Positions 7,179 through 15,276 of a stretch of 32,054 nt of DNA are shown here, piece after piece. The stretch is taken from positions 1 through 32,054 of the forward strand of contig NZ_JPST01000024.1 of NCBI RefSeq assembly GCF_000763315.1, in the 5' to 3' direction. How positions within the stretch are numbered: position 1 is the first letter of the stretch; every line of letters begins with the position of its first letter. The DNA is from Thermoactinomyces daqus. GTDB taxonomy: Bacteria; Bacillota; Bacilli; Thermoactinomycetales; Thermoactinomycetaceae. A program made the position numbers and the translations under genes. The notes below the pieces were generated by a model that worked only from the letters and a program-made list of their open reading frames with translations, was not told the origin of the DNA and did not search any database.

Positions 7179-8007
7179 AGCTGATCATCACCTCGTCGCG
7201 CAAATCATTCCAGATTTTCTCGTGCAGTTTCAGAAACTCCGGGTCGAAACGGATTTCGGACACATTTCGCGGCCGGGGCAGATGAATGCGGTAGTCTCCT
7301 TTAATGGTTGCCGACGGCCCGGCAGTCAGGACGATCACCCGATCGCTCAGGGCAATCGCTTCCTCCAGATCATGGGTAATAAAAACGACGGAGGCCGATG
7401 TCTCTTCCCAAATCGTCAGCAATTCATTTTCCATCAATGAACGGGTATGAACATCAAGGGCGGAAAACGATTCATCCATCAGCAGGATTTGCGGTTGCAC
7501 GATCAGGCATTGCGCCAAAGCAACCCGTTTGCGCATCCCGCCCGACAATTGGTGCGGGTAATGCTTTTCAAATCCTTTCAAACCGACCCGCTCTATCCAC
7601 ACTCTTGCCTCATCATAAGCTTCAGCCTTGCTAATTCCGCGTAGCCGAAGGCCGAGCGATACGTTATCTATCACCGTTTTCCAGGGAAAGGTATTGTCGG
7701 TTTGAAACACACAAGCAGCTTGTTTGTTCAACCCCTGCAGCGGTTCCCCCTGAATTTTGACCGTGCCGCCCGTCGGCTGTTCAAACCCGGCGATCAATCC
7801 CAATGTCGTCGATTTGCCGCATCCCGTCGGCCCGACAAACGAACAAAATTCCCCTTTGGCCATCCGCAAATGGAGATCCCGCAAAACGGTATGAACTTCA
7901 CCGGAAGGTTTGACATACTCTTTCGTCACCCCGGCCAGTTCAATCATCGGCGGCTCTGCACCGCCCGTTTGTTCATTTTGGATTGGATCATTTTCCGCTA
8001 AACGCAA
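7153..8007 (-). CDS. NitT/TauT-type ABC transporter ATP-binding protein
   Basis: About 284 aa, SsuB/TauB-like. Walker A GPTGCGKST (about 59-67), signature LSGGMRKR, Walker B ILLMDESFSALD and switch ITHDLEEA are all intact. I chose a TTG start at 8007 because AGGAGG lies 7 bases upstream; a longer frame back to 8061 has no site. It powers the adjacent permease. First gene of the operon; a cre-like palindrome lies 22 bases upstream, which suggests catabolite control. Confidence 0.9.
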   Translation of the reverse strand: MRLAENDPIQNEQTGGAEPPMIELAGVTKEYVKPSGEVHTVLRDLHLRMAKGEFCSFVGPTGCGKSTTLGLIAGFEQPTGGTVKIQGEPLQGLNKQAACVFQTDNTFPWKTVIDNVSLGLRLRGISKAEAYDEARVWIERVGLKGFEKHYPHQLSGGMRKRVALAQCLIVQPQILLMDESFSALDVHTRSLMENELLTIWEETSASVVFITHDLEEAIALSDRVIVLTAGPSATIKGDYRIHLPRPRNVSEIRFDPEFLKLHEKIWNDLRDEVMISYEQSYQSR

Positions 8008-8028
8008 TTTCCATCCTCCTCTCCTGTA

Positions 8029-8042
8029 CGAAAGCGCTTTAA
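8029..8042. promoter_or_regulatory. cre-like site in the ABC operon leader
   Basis: Minus-strand TTAAAGCGCTTTCG agrees at 12 of 14 positions with the ideal CcpA target TGAAAGCGCTTTCA and keeps the AAAGCGCTTT core. It lies between the A/T-rich promoter region and the TTG start of the ATPase gene, where CcpA would repress. Confidence 0.45.
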
Positions 8043-8151
8043 TTTGAATTCTATATAACATTCTTATTGTTTTGTATATTTAGTCGAAAAGTGTGAAATA
8101 AACAATAAAAGAAATTTTGTTGATTTTGCCGATGAAAGAAACCATTTAAAA

Positions 8152-8182
8152 AGCCGAAATCCAAGCGGGTTGGAAATCGGCT
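8152..8182 (-). terminator. Terminator of the YlmA-like gene
   Basis: On the minus strand AGCCGA...TCGGCT, with an inner TCC/GGA pairing, is followed by TTTTTAAA. It lies just after the stop of the 8190-9011 gene and before the ABC importer promoter, so it separates the two ABC units. Confidence 0.65.
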
Positions 8183-8189
8183 GTCGGAA

Positions 8190-9011
8190 TTACCGTAAGG
8201 TTCTGATCACTTCCGGATCATTTGTCTTCGTTTCGGAAACGGAAAGCCATGCCCGATCATTTCGCCAGTTTACTTCGACCGGGGTTTCAAAAAAAGCAGA
8301 CAGGTTGGAACTGTTTAATACGGTCCGCGTTTCTCCTTTGGCAAAGACACGGCCCCGGCGAAGCAACAAGGTATGGGTGAAGATCGGCAGTATTTCCTCA
8401 ATGTGGTGAGTCACAAACAGCAGATGAGGGGCATCTGAACTTTCGGCCAGCTGACGAATACTGGACAGCAATGCCTCTCTGGAGAGAAAATCAAGCCCGT
8501 TGCAAGCTTCATCCAAAATCAACAGTTTGGGTGAAGCCATCAAGGCGCGGGCAATGAGCAGCTTCTGTTTCTCCCCTTGGGAACAGGTTTGATAGGAACG
8601 GTCGAACAAATGGCCGCACTCCAATTGCTCCATCAACTGACGGGCTCGTTTCACATCATTTTCGCCTGTTTTTTCGTACAGACCGATCGAGGCGAACTTC
8701 CCGCTGAGCACCACATTTTGCGCCCGCTCCCGTCCATTGATTCTCTCTTGCAGAGACGAACTGACCCAGCCGATCGACTTCCGCAGTTCTCTTAAGTCAA
8801 CTTTGCCAAACGGGTGGCCCAACACGCTGATTTTTCCTTGCGAGGGCCAGAAATAACCGTTTATGAGATTGAGCAATGACGTTTTCCCCGACCCGTTCAG
8901 CCCCAATATCGCCCAGTGCTCACCTGGTGAAACCTTCCAGTTGACCTGATGGAGAATCGTCTGATCTCCCCTTCTCCAAGTAACATCGTTCAGTTCAATG
9001 ATGGCCGCCAA
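8190..9011 (-). CDS. YlmA-like ABC ATP-binding protein
   Basis: About 273 aa, a stand-alone ABC ATPase resembling Bacillus YlmA and ModF/FepC-like proteins. Walker A GLNGSGKTS (37-45), signature CSQGEKQK (the usual LSGG is replaced by CSQG), Walker B LLILDEACNGLD and switch VTHHIEEI. The start is TTG 9011 with AAGGAG 9 bases upstream; this restores the family's N-terminus AAIIELNDVTW. The open frame runs on to 9116 but has no ribosome site there. No permease gene is adjacent, so its partner and substrate are unknown. It has its own terminator. Confidence 0.85.
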   Translation of the reverse strand: MAAIIELNDVTWRRGDQTILHQVNWKVSPGEHWAILGLNGSGKTSLLNLINGYFWPSQGKISVLGHPFGKVDLRELRKSIGWVSSSLQERINGRERAQNVVLSGKFASIGLYEKTGENDVKRARQLMEQLECGHLFDRSYQTCSQGEKQKLLIARALMASPKLLILDEACNGLDFLSREALLSSIRQLAESSDAPHLLFVTHHIEEILPIFTHTLLLRRGRVFAKGETRTVLNSSNLSAFFETPVEVNWRNDRAWLSVSETKTNDPEVIRTLR

Positions 9012-9387
9012 TCTTGATCTCTCCTTTTCCGGTGAAAATCCCATCGCAAGCCGGGGCATGGGAACCCCGCTCCCGTTTTGCTCAGTCTCTATTTCGGTTG
9101 TTCCGAAAAGACACAAAGATGTTCCTCACTTGTTTCATTAACAACCTTACGAAATTATTCGTTATGATATAATATTCTCCCATTTTTAACAACAACCCAA
9201 AAGGCTGAACAAGCGGAGATTTAACAAAATACGGGACACTGATTCATTTTCACACATACACTGAATATTACGAATATAACAAATCTGTAATAGTATAATA
9301 ACATGTCGCTATAAAAATAGTTTCAATCCAAAAATGAAATTCCCCAACCAGGTAACTGCGAAATACTTCCAAAGGAGGCGGTGGAGA

Positions 9388-10645
9388 TTGAACAACACGC
9401 TCCCAAACCGGCGTTGGCTTCGCATTATTCCCCCTGCAATTTTGGTATACATCGTAGCTTTTATGGACCGCACCAACATCGGATTCGCGATGGCGGGCGG
9501 AATGGATCGGGAGCTCGGGATGACAACTTCCCTATCCGGACTTGCTGCCGGAATTTTTTTCGTCGGGTATATTATCCTCCAAGTTCCCGGCGGAATCATT
9601 GCCGAAAAAGGAAGCGCAAAAAAGTTTATCGCCTGGACGATCATCGCCTGGGGCACACTGGCCACCGTGACCGGATTTGTGCAAAACGCGACGCAATTGA
9701 TGATTCTCCGGTTTCTGTTGGGAGTTGCTGAAGGTGGGGTTTGGCCGGCGATCCTGGTTATCATCAGCCACTGGTTTCCCAACGAAGAGCGCGGGCGAGC
9801 CAATGCGTTCTTCATGATGAATATTGCAATCGCTTCCATTATTACCGGCCCTTTGTCCGGATGGATCTTAAGTATTTGGAACTGGCGCATGGTGTTTATC
9901 ATTGAAGGGATAATTTCACTGGCTTTGATCTTCGTCTGGCTCCCTCTGATCAGTGACCGGCCGCAAGATGCGAAATGGATTTCCGAACAGGAACGAGACT
10001 ATTTGGTGAAACGCTGGCGTACGGAACAGGAGTTGCTCAAGGCAAATCCGCAAGGCCCCCGCCTCATTTGCGGAACTCTTCGCAAATAAAAACATGTGGA
10101 AGTTAATTCTGATTTATTTCTGCTATCAGACCGGTATTTATGGCTTTACCCTGTGGCTTCCGACCATCATAAAGCAATTGACACATGCGGGAATGGGAAG
10201 TGTCGGGATTCTGTCCGTTTTTCCGTACATCGCAACGATGATCGGGCAATACCTGTTCGCAACCCTGTCCGACCGGAGCATGAATCGAAAACTGTACACA
10301 GGGTTGCCGTTACTGGGTTTTGCGCTCTGTTTGCTGTTATCCGTTCAATTCTAAAGTCAGATTTGGGTATCCTTTGCCTTTCTGGTTGGATGCGGATTTT
10401 TCCTGCAGGCCGCATCCGGCGTTTTCTGGGCCATCCCTCCGGTTCTCTTTTCGGCCAATGTTGCCGGGGCAGTGCGGGGAGGAATCAACGCACTCGGGAA
10501 CCTGGGCGGTTTCCTCGGTCCGTATATCGTGGGCTGGCTGACTGCTTCCTTCAGCCCCGGAGCAGGAATATACGGGTTGATTCTATTCCTGGCGACAGGA
10601 TTTCTCCTGACACTTTCCTTGCCGGAAGCGACTACTGGTAAATAG
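9388..10645 (+). pseudogene. MFS anion:cation symporter (ACS family), doubly broken
   Basis: Repaired length is about 418 aa with 12 membrane helices. The N-terminus has the ACS-type MDRTNIGFA motif and the GVAEGGVWPA signature, as in tartrate, phthalate and hydroxyphenylacetate carriers. The start is TTG 9388 with AAAGGAGG 9 bases upstream. Lesion 1: one extra C in the run at 10056-10060 shifts the frame; removing it gives a smooth PQGPASFAELFANKNMWKL. Lesion 2: an in-frame TAA after SVQF (about 10352-10354); reading continues in the same frame to the stop at 10643-10645. Two independent lesions make a real pseudogene likely. Being next to an organic-acid sensor and ABC importer, it probably once carried a related anion. 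Confidence 0.85.
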
Positions 10646-10712
10646 TCAGAAAATTGAAACTGATGGGCATCGGGGTAAGAACAAACATCTTCCGGAGCAG
10701 AATTAAAAAAGT

Positions 10713-10739
10713 CCTCTCCCCAAAAACACCGGGGAGAGG
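10713..10739. terminator. Strong bidirectional-type hairpin
   Basis: CCTCTCCCC (10713-10721) pairs perfectly with GGGGAGAGG (10731-10739). On the minus strand it is followed by ACTTTTTT, a good U-tract, and on the plus strand by a weaker GCTTTTCC. It lies between the convergent MFS remnant and the nucleotidyltransferase unit. Confidence 0.75.
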
Positions 10740-11037
10740 GCCTGCTTTTCCTTCGGACTTCTTACTCCGCAACGTCCAAATTCGTTCACCGATGGCAGCA
10801 TGGAAAAGAAAAGATCCGGAAAAACGATGAGAGAACCGGGGATGGCCCAAAGCTCTTTACACATCAAGATCATGATGGTCCCTGCGAATCCAGAAAGGAC
10901 AAACCGAATATTTCGTATTTATCATCCTTCTCTTCCCTTATGTCGGACTCGGCAAATGATCAAATGAATTCTTATTAATACCCGGCATGGTCCATCACTC
11001 TGCGTAAATCAGTCACAAACTGCATAAAATATTCTTC
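10740..11037. other. Gene-free stretch after the nucleotidyltransferase gene
   Basis: About 300 bases between the terminator hairpin and the minus-strand nucleotidyltransferase stop. No reading frame has a ribosome site or a protein-like pattern. It would be the 3' untranslated part of the minus-strand transcript. Confidence 0.4.
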
Positions 11038-11832
11038 CTAATTTTGGCTGCCGGCAAAGTCTTTCAGATCAGAATCATTGGATAATGATTCATACAATCC
11101 TCTCAAATCATCGACAAGAACCTTTTTCATATCCGCTTTGGTAATCGATTGATCCATCCTGCATTCATTGACGAGGGTCTGCAATGTTTCTTGAAGGTCA
11201 AGGTGATCATAGGACGGATGAGATAACAAAAACTTTAAATCATAAAGATCTTTAAACCTAGGTCTGACAATCGTTTGATGCAACTTCCAAGCAACCTGGA
11301 CCGAGAGGGGGATGGTGTACGGAACGATGAAACGATCTCCATAAACGGTCCGATACTCTAACGGAACAGGTTTGACGTCCAATTCCAAGTTAAACGAAAT
11401 ATCCAGAAAAACGGAATCATATTCATCATAATCCTCATCAGGATCTCTTGGCTCATCTGTGAAATAATAAGCAAGATATGTATTGACTGTCGGAAAATCA
11501 TCTGCCATGGCATAGTCTATGTTTCTCCAATATCCATATTCTTGAAAACTCACAAACTTGATTCCGTCGTTCAAATCCATTTCTGTCACTTGAGTCATCC
11601 AATTTGTGAAAGTTTTATAGGCTTGATTGACATCTGTGATTTTCTCCAAATACAAAAAGTCGATGTCTCCAACATACCGAATATCCGGATTCTCCAAATA
11701 TTGTCTCGTTAACAGACTTCCTTTTAATGCAAATGGCATATCCACCAGTGATATCCTTCTCAAAAGCGCCTCCATCACAACCAGTTCGATTTCCGTCCAA
11801 TCCATATCCTTTAAATTTTCCCGACTGATCAC
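11038..11832 (-). CDS. AbiEii/AbiGii-like nucleotidyltransferase
   Basis: 264 aa with the DNA polymerase beta-type nucleotidyltransferase signature: ALKGSLL (Gly38-Ser39), then GDIDFLYLE (Asp56, Asp58) and a likely third acidic residue Asp144 in VFLDISF. The C-terminal half has VAWKLHQTIVRPRFKDLYDL (Lys183, Lys194, Asp195, Asp198), typical of the AbiEii toxin family (COG2253), whose members transfer nucleotides to RNA or other acceptors. The active-site residues look intact. The start is GTG with GGGAGAG upstream. It follows the duplicated-domain protein by 30 bases in one transcript. The usual AbiEi winged-helix antitoxin is absent, so the upstream partner may fill that role (inference). The very acidic segment 127-139 (DEPRDPDEDYDEY) is notable. 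Confidence 0.8.
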   Translation of the reverse strand: MISRENLKDMDWTEIELVVMEALLRRISLVDMPFALKGSLLTRQYLENPDIRYVGDIDFLYLEKITDVNQAYKTFTNWMTQVTEMDLNDGIKFVSFQEYGYWRNIDYAMADDFPTVNTYLAYYFTDEPRDPDEDYDEYDSVFLDISFNLELDVKPVPLEYRTVYGDRFIVPYTIPLSVQVAWKLHQTIVRPRFKDLYDLKFLLSHPSYDHLDLQETLQTLVNECRMDQSITKADMKKVLVDDLRGLYESLSNDSDLKDFAGSQN

Positions 11833-11862
11833 GATTCTCTCTCCCTGTTTTCATGAAACCTC

Positions 11863-12447
11863 TCACGAAAGCCATCCACGATCCAATTCTTCTCTGCTGT
11901 CGTAGATACATAATTCATATTGTTCTTTTACAAATTCAATGCCATTTCCCTTTAAAACAGAATGGATCTTCTCTACTCTCTCATAGAATTTTTCCTTACT
12001 TTCATATTCTCTGACGGTTATAAATCGCACTTTTCCATTGGCATTTAAAGAGTTTCTGGAAAGATGCCCGCCCAGACCTGCGCACAAATTCTTTACCATG
12101 GCAACATCATCAACCTCAATTTTTCCATGCCATTCAAAGTAAGGCTTAGAATGCTTGGTCAGTGGTTGATAAAAGTACTGTTCTTCATTTGGAGACGTCT
12201 CTACTTTTTTTCTCATGATGGTGAATCCATTTTCTTGAAACTTGGTTACAATCTTGTCGACTTCTTTATTCGCTTCATGAAAATCCGTCCTTTTAATCAC
12301 TCCCGTAAACATTGGCTGACGGATGTAATCTCCTTTATCCAAGACGATCATTAGAGGTTTGACCTGTTCCGATTGACAAAGCCTCATGAATGCATCCCTT
12401 TCAGCAGGGCTTAAATCCTGGACTGTAATGTGAAATTCAAATTCCAT
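11863..12447 (-). CDS. Uncharacterised protein with two tandem copies of one domain
   Basis: 194 aa. ATG 12447 is chosen because AGGAG lies 8 bases upstream; a GTG three codons earlier lacks a site. The protein repeats itself: residues 2-84 (EFEFHITV ... RLCQS ... QENGFTIMRKKVET) align with 103-179 (PYFEWHGKI ... NLCAG ... KGNGIEFVKEQYEL). His6 matches His107, Cys24 matches Cys122 and the NG pair at 73 matches 168. Predicted order in each half is strand-helix-strand-helix-strand, like a ferredoxin-type fold. The end (CIYDSREELDRGWL) looks conserved. I believe similar proteins occur in other bacteria but I know no function for them. It comes first in a two-gene unit with an AbiEii-like nucleotidyltransferase, so antitoxin, adaptor or cofactor are all possible. 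Confidence 0.7.
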   Translation of the reverse strand: MEFEFHITVQDLSPAERDAFMRLCQSEQVKPLMIVLDKGDYIRQPMFTGVIKRTDFHEANKEVDKIVTKFQENGFTIMRKKVETSPNEEQYFYQPLTKHSKPYFEWHGKIEVDDVAMVKNLCAGLGGHLSRNSLNANGKVRFITVREYESKEKFYERVEKIHSVLKGNGIEFVKEQYELCIYDSREELDRGWLS

Positions 12448-12504
12448 TGGTCTCACTCCTGGATATATCTTTCATTATGTTTGCGCCATTTTTTAATTTT
12501 AAAA

Positions 12505-12535
12505 ATAATAAAAAACATTTATCAAGAACAGTCAA
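12505..12535 (-). promoter_or_regulatory. Probable sigma-A promoter of the nucleotidyltransferase unit
   Basis: On the minus strand TTGACT (12535-12530) and TATTAT (12510-12505) are separated by 19 A/T-rich bases. That is slightly long, but alternative A/T-rich -10 boxes lie one or two bases closer. It lies about 60 bases before the ATG at 12447. Confidence 0.45.
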
Positions 12536-12609
12536 TTTTGGAATTTTGAAGGCTCCCCAGCCCATTTGAGTCGTGTAAATGATGAAAATGGAGCAGAGGC
12601 AATTATACG

Positions 12610-12969
12610 TCAGGGTATTTGCCACATTGCGTCAAGCACGTTGCTTTCATGGTCTTTGGCTTCGGATGCACTTTCCAACAGATCGATATGATGTAGGATT
12701 ACAGCGCGGATCGGCTCCAATTCCGCCTCTGCTCACTGCTCGTCCAGGATCAGCCCCCCCTGCCAGGCGTTTGCAATCTCTTTCGGGTATTCCTCTTTAC
12801 TTTGTCTGACAAGATCTTCCGTTTGGATCAACCAGCTGCGCTTATCACGGTCCCGACGTTGCCTTCTTTACGATCTCCATATCCATTCCTCCCCGGATTG
12901 GTGCGGGAACGGCCAACCCGATCTGTCCATGTGTATCATTCTCAACCCCGGTTTAGAGAGAATCAGCAT
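12610..12969 (-). pseudogene. Dead small gene with two in-frame stops
   Basis: A single frame of 120 codons from ATG 12969 (GGAG 9 bases upstream) to the stop at 12610-12612 is interrupted by TAA after codon 33 and by TGA after LILDEQ. Between and after the stops it still reads like a helical protein (TEDLVRQSKEEYPKEIANAW; AELEPIRAVILHHIDLLESA), which is unlikely by chance. Family not recognised. It lies upstream of the nucleotidyltransferase unit on the same strand and may be a lost third member or an unrelated remnant. Confidence 0.45.
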
Positions 12970-13053
12970 CGGTCAATTCTCCATAAAAGGGAGTGATTCA
13001 ACTTTTTTCAGGCACCTCCGGCAAAATCGTTGATCTTGGCCAAAATCACCCCG

Positions 13054-14099
13054 TCACTTGGACACTTGCAAGATCACCTTGTTCGCTTGGCGTTCGGCGA
13101 AGAGCCGATATCCTTCCGGCGCTTTCTCCAGAGGCAGACGATGGGAAACAACCACCGTCGGATCAATCCGTCCACCCTGCACCAGTGCCAGCGTCGTATC
13201 AATGTCACGGTGGATATTGGCAACTCCGAGGCGAAACGTCACATCTTTCACCAAACTGGCCATCAACGGATAGGCAAAGGTATCTTCCGCTGTAATGCCC
13301 ACGGCGGATATGCGCCCGCCCCCGCGAACAAGCTCAAACCCCAAAGCAAGCGTGGCTGAACCTCCAACTGCTTCGATCACAACGTCCGCCCCTTCACCGT
13401 CGGTCCATTCGCGGATTTTTGCTTCCGCATCCATCTTTTTGAGGGAACCGGGATCGCACCCAGCTGCGCGGCCAGCTCGGTCCGCTCTTTGACGAGATCA
13501 ACTGCGAAGACCCGGGAAGCTCCCAGAGCAAAGGCACTCTGAACTGCCATGATCCCGACCGGACCGCAACCGATCACGGCAACGTTTTCTCCGGGCTTCA
13601 AGCCGCTGTTCACAACGGCTCCGTAGGCAGTGGTCAGAATATCTCCGGTAAACAACGCCTGTTCATCGCTCAACCCATCCGGAACCCGTCGCAGGGTATA
13701 GTCCGCATACGGAATACGCGCGAATTCAGCCTGTGTCCCATCCAAATTACCGAAGGCCACGCCGTAGCCCAGTACACCTCCAAACCGACACTGGTTATAG
13801 TGACCACGCCGGCAGGTTCGACATTTGCCGCAAGCAACGTGAAAGGCTCCAACCACCCGGTCCCCCCGTTTGAAACTTTGCACTTGTGGCCCCACTTCTT
13901 CGACTACCCCCACATACTCGTGTCCGATGATCGCTCCCGGCATCATCCCCGGGATCGTGCCGTGATAAAGATGCAAATCGGATCCGCAAATCGCCGCTGT
14001 CGTAATCCGCACGATCGCATCAGCAGGTTCCTGTATCACCGGATCCTTCACTGTCTCAACCCGCACATCACCCACGTCGTGAAATATGACCGCTTTCAT
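13054..14099 (-). pseudogene. Zinc-dependent alcohol dehydrogenase (MDR), frameshifted
   Basis: Repaired length is 348 aa. The catalytic zinc site is Cys38, His60-Glu61; the structural zinc site is Cys90, Cys93, Cys96, Cys104; the NAD site is GCGPVGIMAVQSA. This is the threonine/sorbitol/formaldehyde-type dehydrogenase group; the substrate cannot be set. The frame breaks after LGAIPV, where one C is missing from a run (13443-13445 on plus). Adding it gives a continuous VPLKKMDAEAKIREW through to the stop at 13054. Everything else looks intact, so this may be a recent mutation or a sequencing error. The split product would lack a complete nucleotide-binding domain. Confidence 0.85.
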
Positions 14100-14308
14100 C
14101 CGCGTTTAACCCCGCCTTTTATTTGAATATAAATTCATATAAATCTACCTATATTTTATTATATTAAGAATATTTATACAACTAAGTTCATCCCGTCTTG
14201 TTCCATGTCGATATTTTTTGCAAATTTGCAAAAAAGCCTTGTCAAGAAGTGACTCACTAAGATAAAATAGCATCAAGACTATTATATAACAGATTAAAAA
14301 ATCAGATA

Positions 14309-14322
14309 TTGTAATATTACAA
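14309..14322. promoter_or_regulatory. Perfect 14-base palindrome between divergent genes
   Basis: TTGTAATATTACAA is its own reverse complement. It lies in the A/T-rich gap between the divergent dehydrogenase and MDR-like genes, about 63 bases before the start at 14386. A dimeric repressor could bind here; which one is unknown. Confidence 0.5.
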
Positions 14323-14385
14323 CAACTGACCAATGGTTTCATACAACAGCGAAATATAAAAAACCGAATCAGGGGGAATGAACCG

Positions 14386-15078
14386 ATGAAAAATGACGTT
14401 TTCCAGCGTGATCGCTTTTCCCAACAGAACATAAAAGGGAAAATTTTGCCTCCCGGAACACCCTTTATCCCTCCCTTCACTCCCCTTCCGGAGTGGCAGT
14501 ATGCTTACCGGGTGATCATCTGCCAGAACGACCAAAGCTGCCGCCAAATAAAAGCCGTCAGAAAAATCGTCCCCGTTGCCAAACCGAAACCAGGCCAAGT
14601 GTTACTGTACATGCTGGCAAGTGAAGTAAATTTTAACGAGCTTACCGGGCTGGCCCATGAGAACCAACCGGAATTCACCGTAACCGGTCACCGCGGTCTG
14701 GGGCTGATCGTGGCAACCGGCGATGACGTAAAACGGGACAACGGGCTGAAAGTCGGAGATATGGTCACTGTTCATCTGGTGAAAAATCCGATACCTTCCG
14801 CCACAAACACCAATGGCCCGGAAACCAGGCTGATTACACGCCTGCTCGGAACCCATCAGCAGTTTGCCCTTTCCCCCGTCACGCAGGTTACCCTCCGGAA
14901 TCGCCTGTGGGAAAGTTATTGGAAGCAAAAAGAGCTTGCCATCAAGATTATCCCCTTTGCAAACCTTGAAAACGAGCAGGACGGACTAGATGACACAGAT
15001 CTCTGCATCATCCGGCATGCGATGCCTCGCCTGGACCTGACGGACAGCCATGAATTGTTCCAAGCATGGAAGGCATAG
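14386..15078 (+). CDS. GroES-like MDR N-terminal domain protein, no Rossmann domain
   Basis: 230 aa with GGGGGA 9-10 bases before the ATG. Residues about 36-130 resemble the N-terminal GroES-like domain of medium-chain dehydrogenases, closest in my memory to crotonyl-CoA carboxylase/reductase: PLPEWQYAYRV, KPKPGQVLLYMLASEVNFNE and GHRGLGLIVATGDDVK...LKVGDMVTVH. No GxGxxG nucleotide-binding domain follows. Instead about 90 residues without a recognised fold end at 15078. It may be a truncated enzyme, or a non-catalytic member of an unusual set. It is transcribed away from the broken dehydrogenase. Function not assigned. Confidence 0.55.
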   Translation: MKNDVFQRDRFSQQNIKGKILPPGTPFIPPFTPLPEWQYAYRVIICQNDQSCRQIKAVRKIVPVAKPKPGQVLLYMLASEVNFNELTGLAHENQPEFTVTGHRGLGLIVATGDDVKRDNGLKVGDMVTVHLVKNPIPSATNTNGPETRLITRLLGTHQQFALSPVTQVTLRNRLWESYWKQKELAIKIIPFANLENEQDGLDDTDLCIIRHAMPRLDLTDSHELFQAWKA

Positions 15079-15150
15079 TTCCAAACAGGCTAAACAGGTG
15101 CAATGATCGGAGCGATCATGGGTTTTGACACGGGAACAGATGATTAAAAA

Positions 15151-15185
15151 AGTGGTGATTCATGCAATGAACATGAATCACCACT
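15151..15185 (-). terminator. Terminator of the arabinose operon
   Basis: A perfect 14-bp stem (AGTGGTGATTCATG at 15151-15164 with its complement at 15172-15185) and a 7-base loop are followed on the minus strand by TTTTTT. It lies after the last gene of the minus-strand pentose operon and faces the end of the MDR-like gene. Confidence 0.9.
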
Positions 15186-15276
15186 TCAGCAAACCACTGC
15201 TCTGAAGATTTTTACTGAACGTTCATCCACCAGGTTTTTGATACGACATGAACGCTTCCTGTCGTCGGATGCGCCT

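Noticed and set aside
10632-10850. 72-codon minus-strand open frame
   Set aside because: It spans the strong terminator hairpin and has no ribosome site or recognisable pattern.
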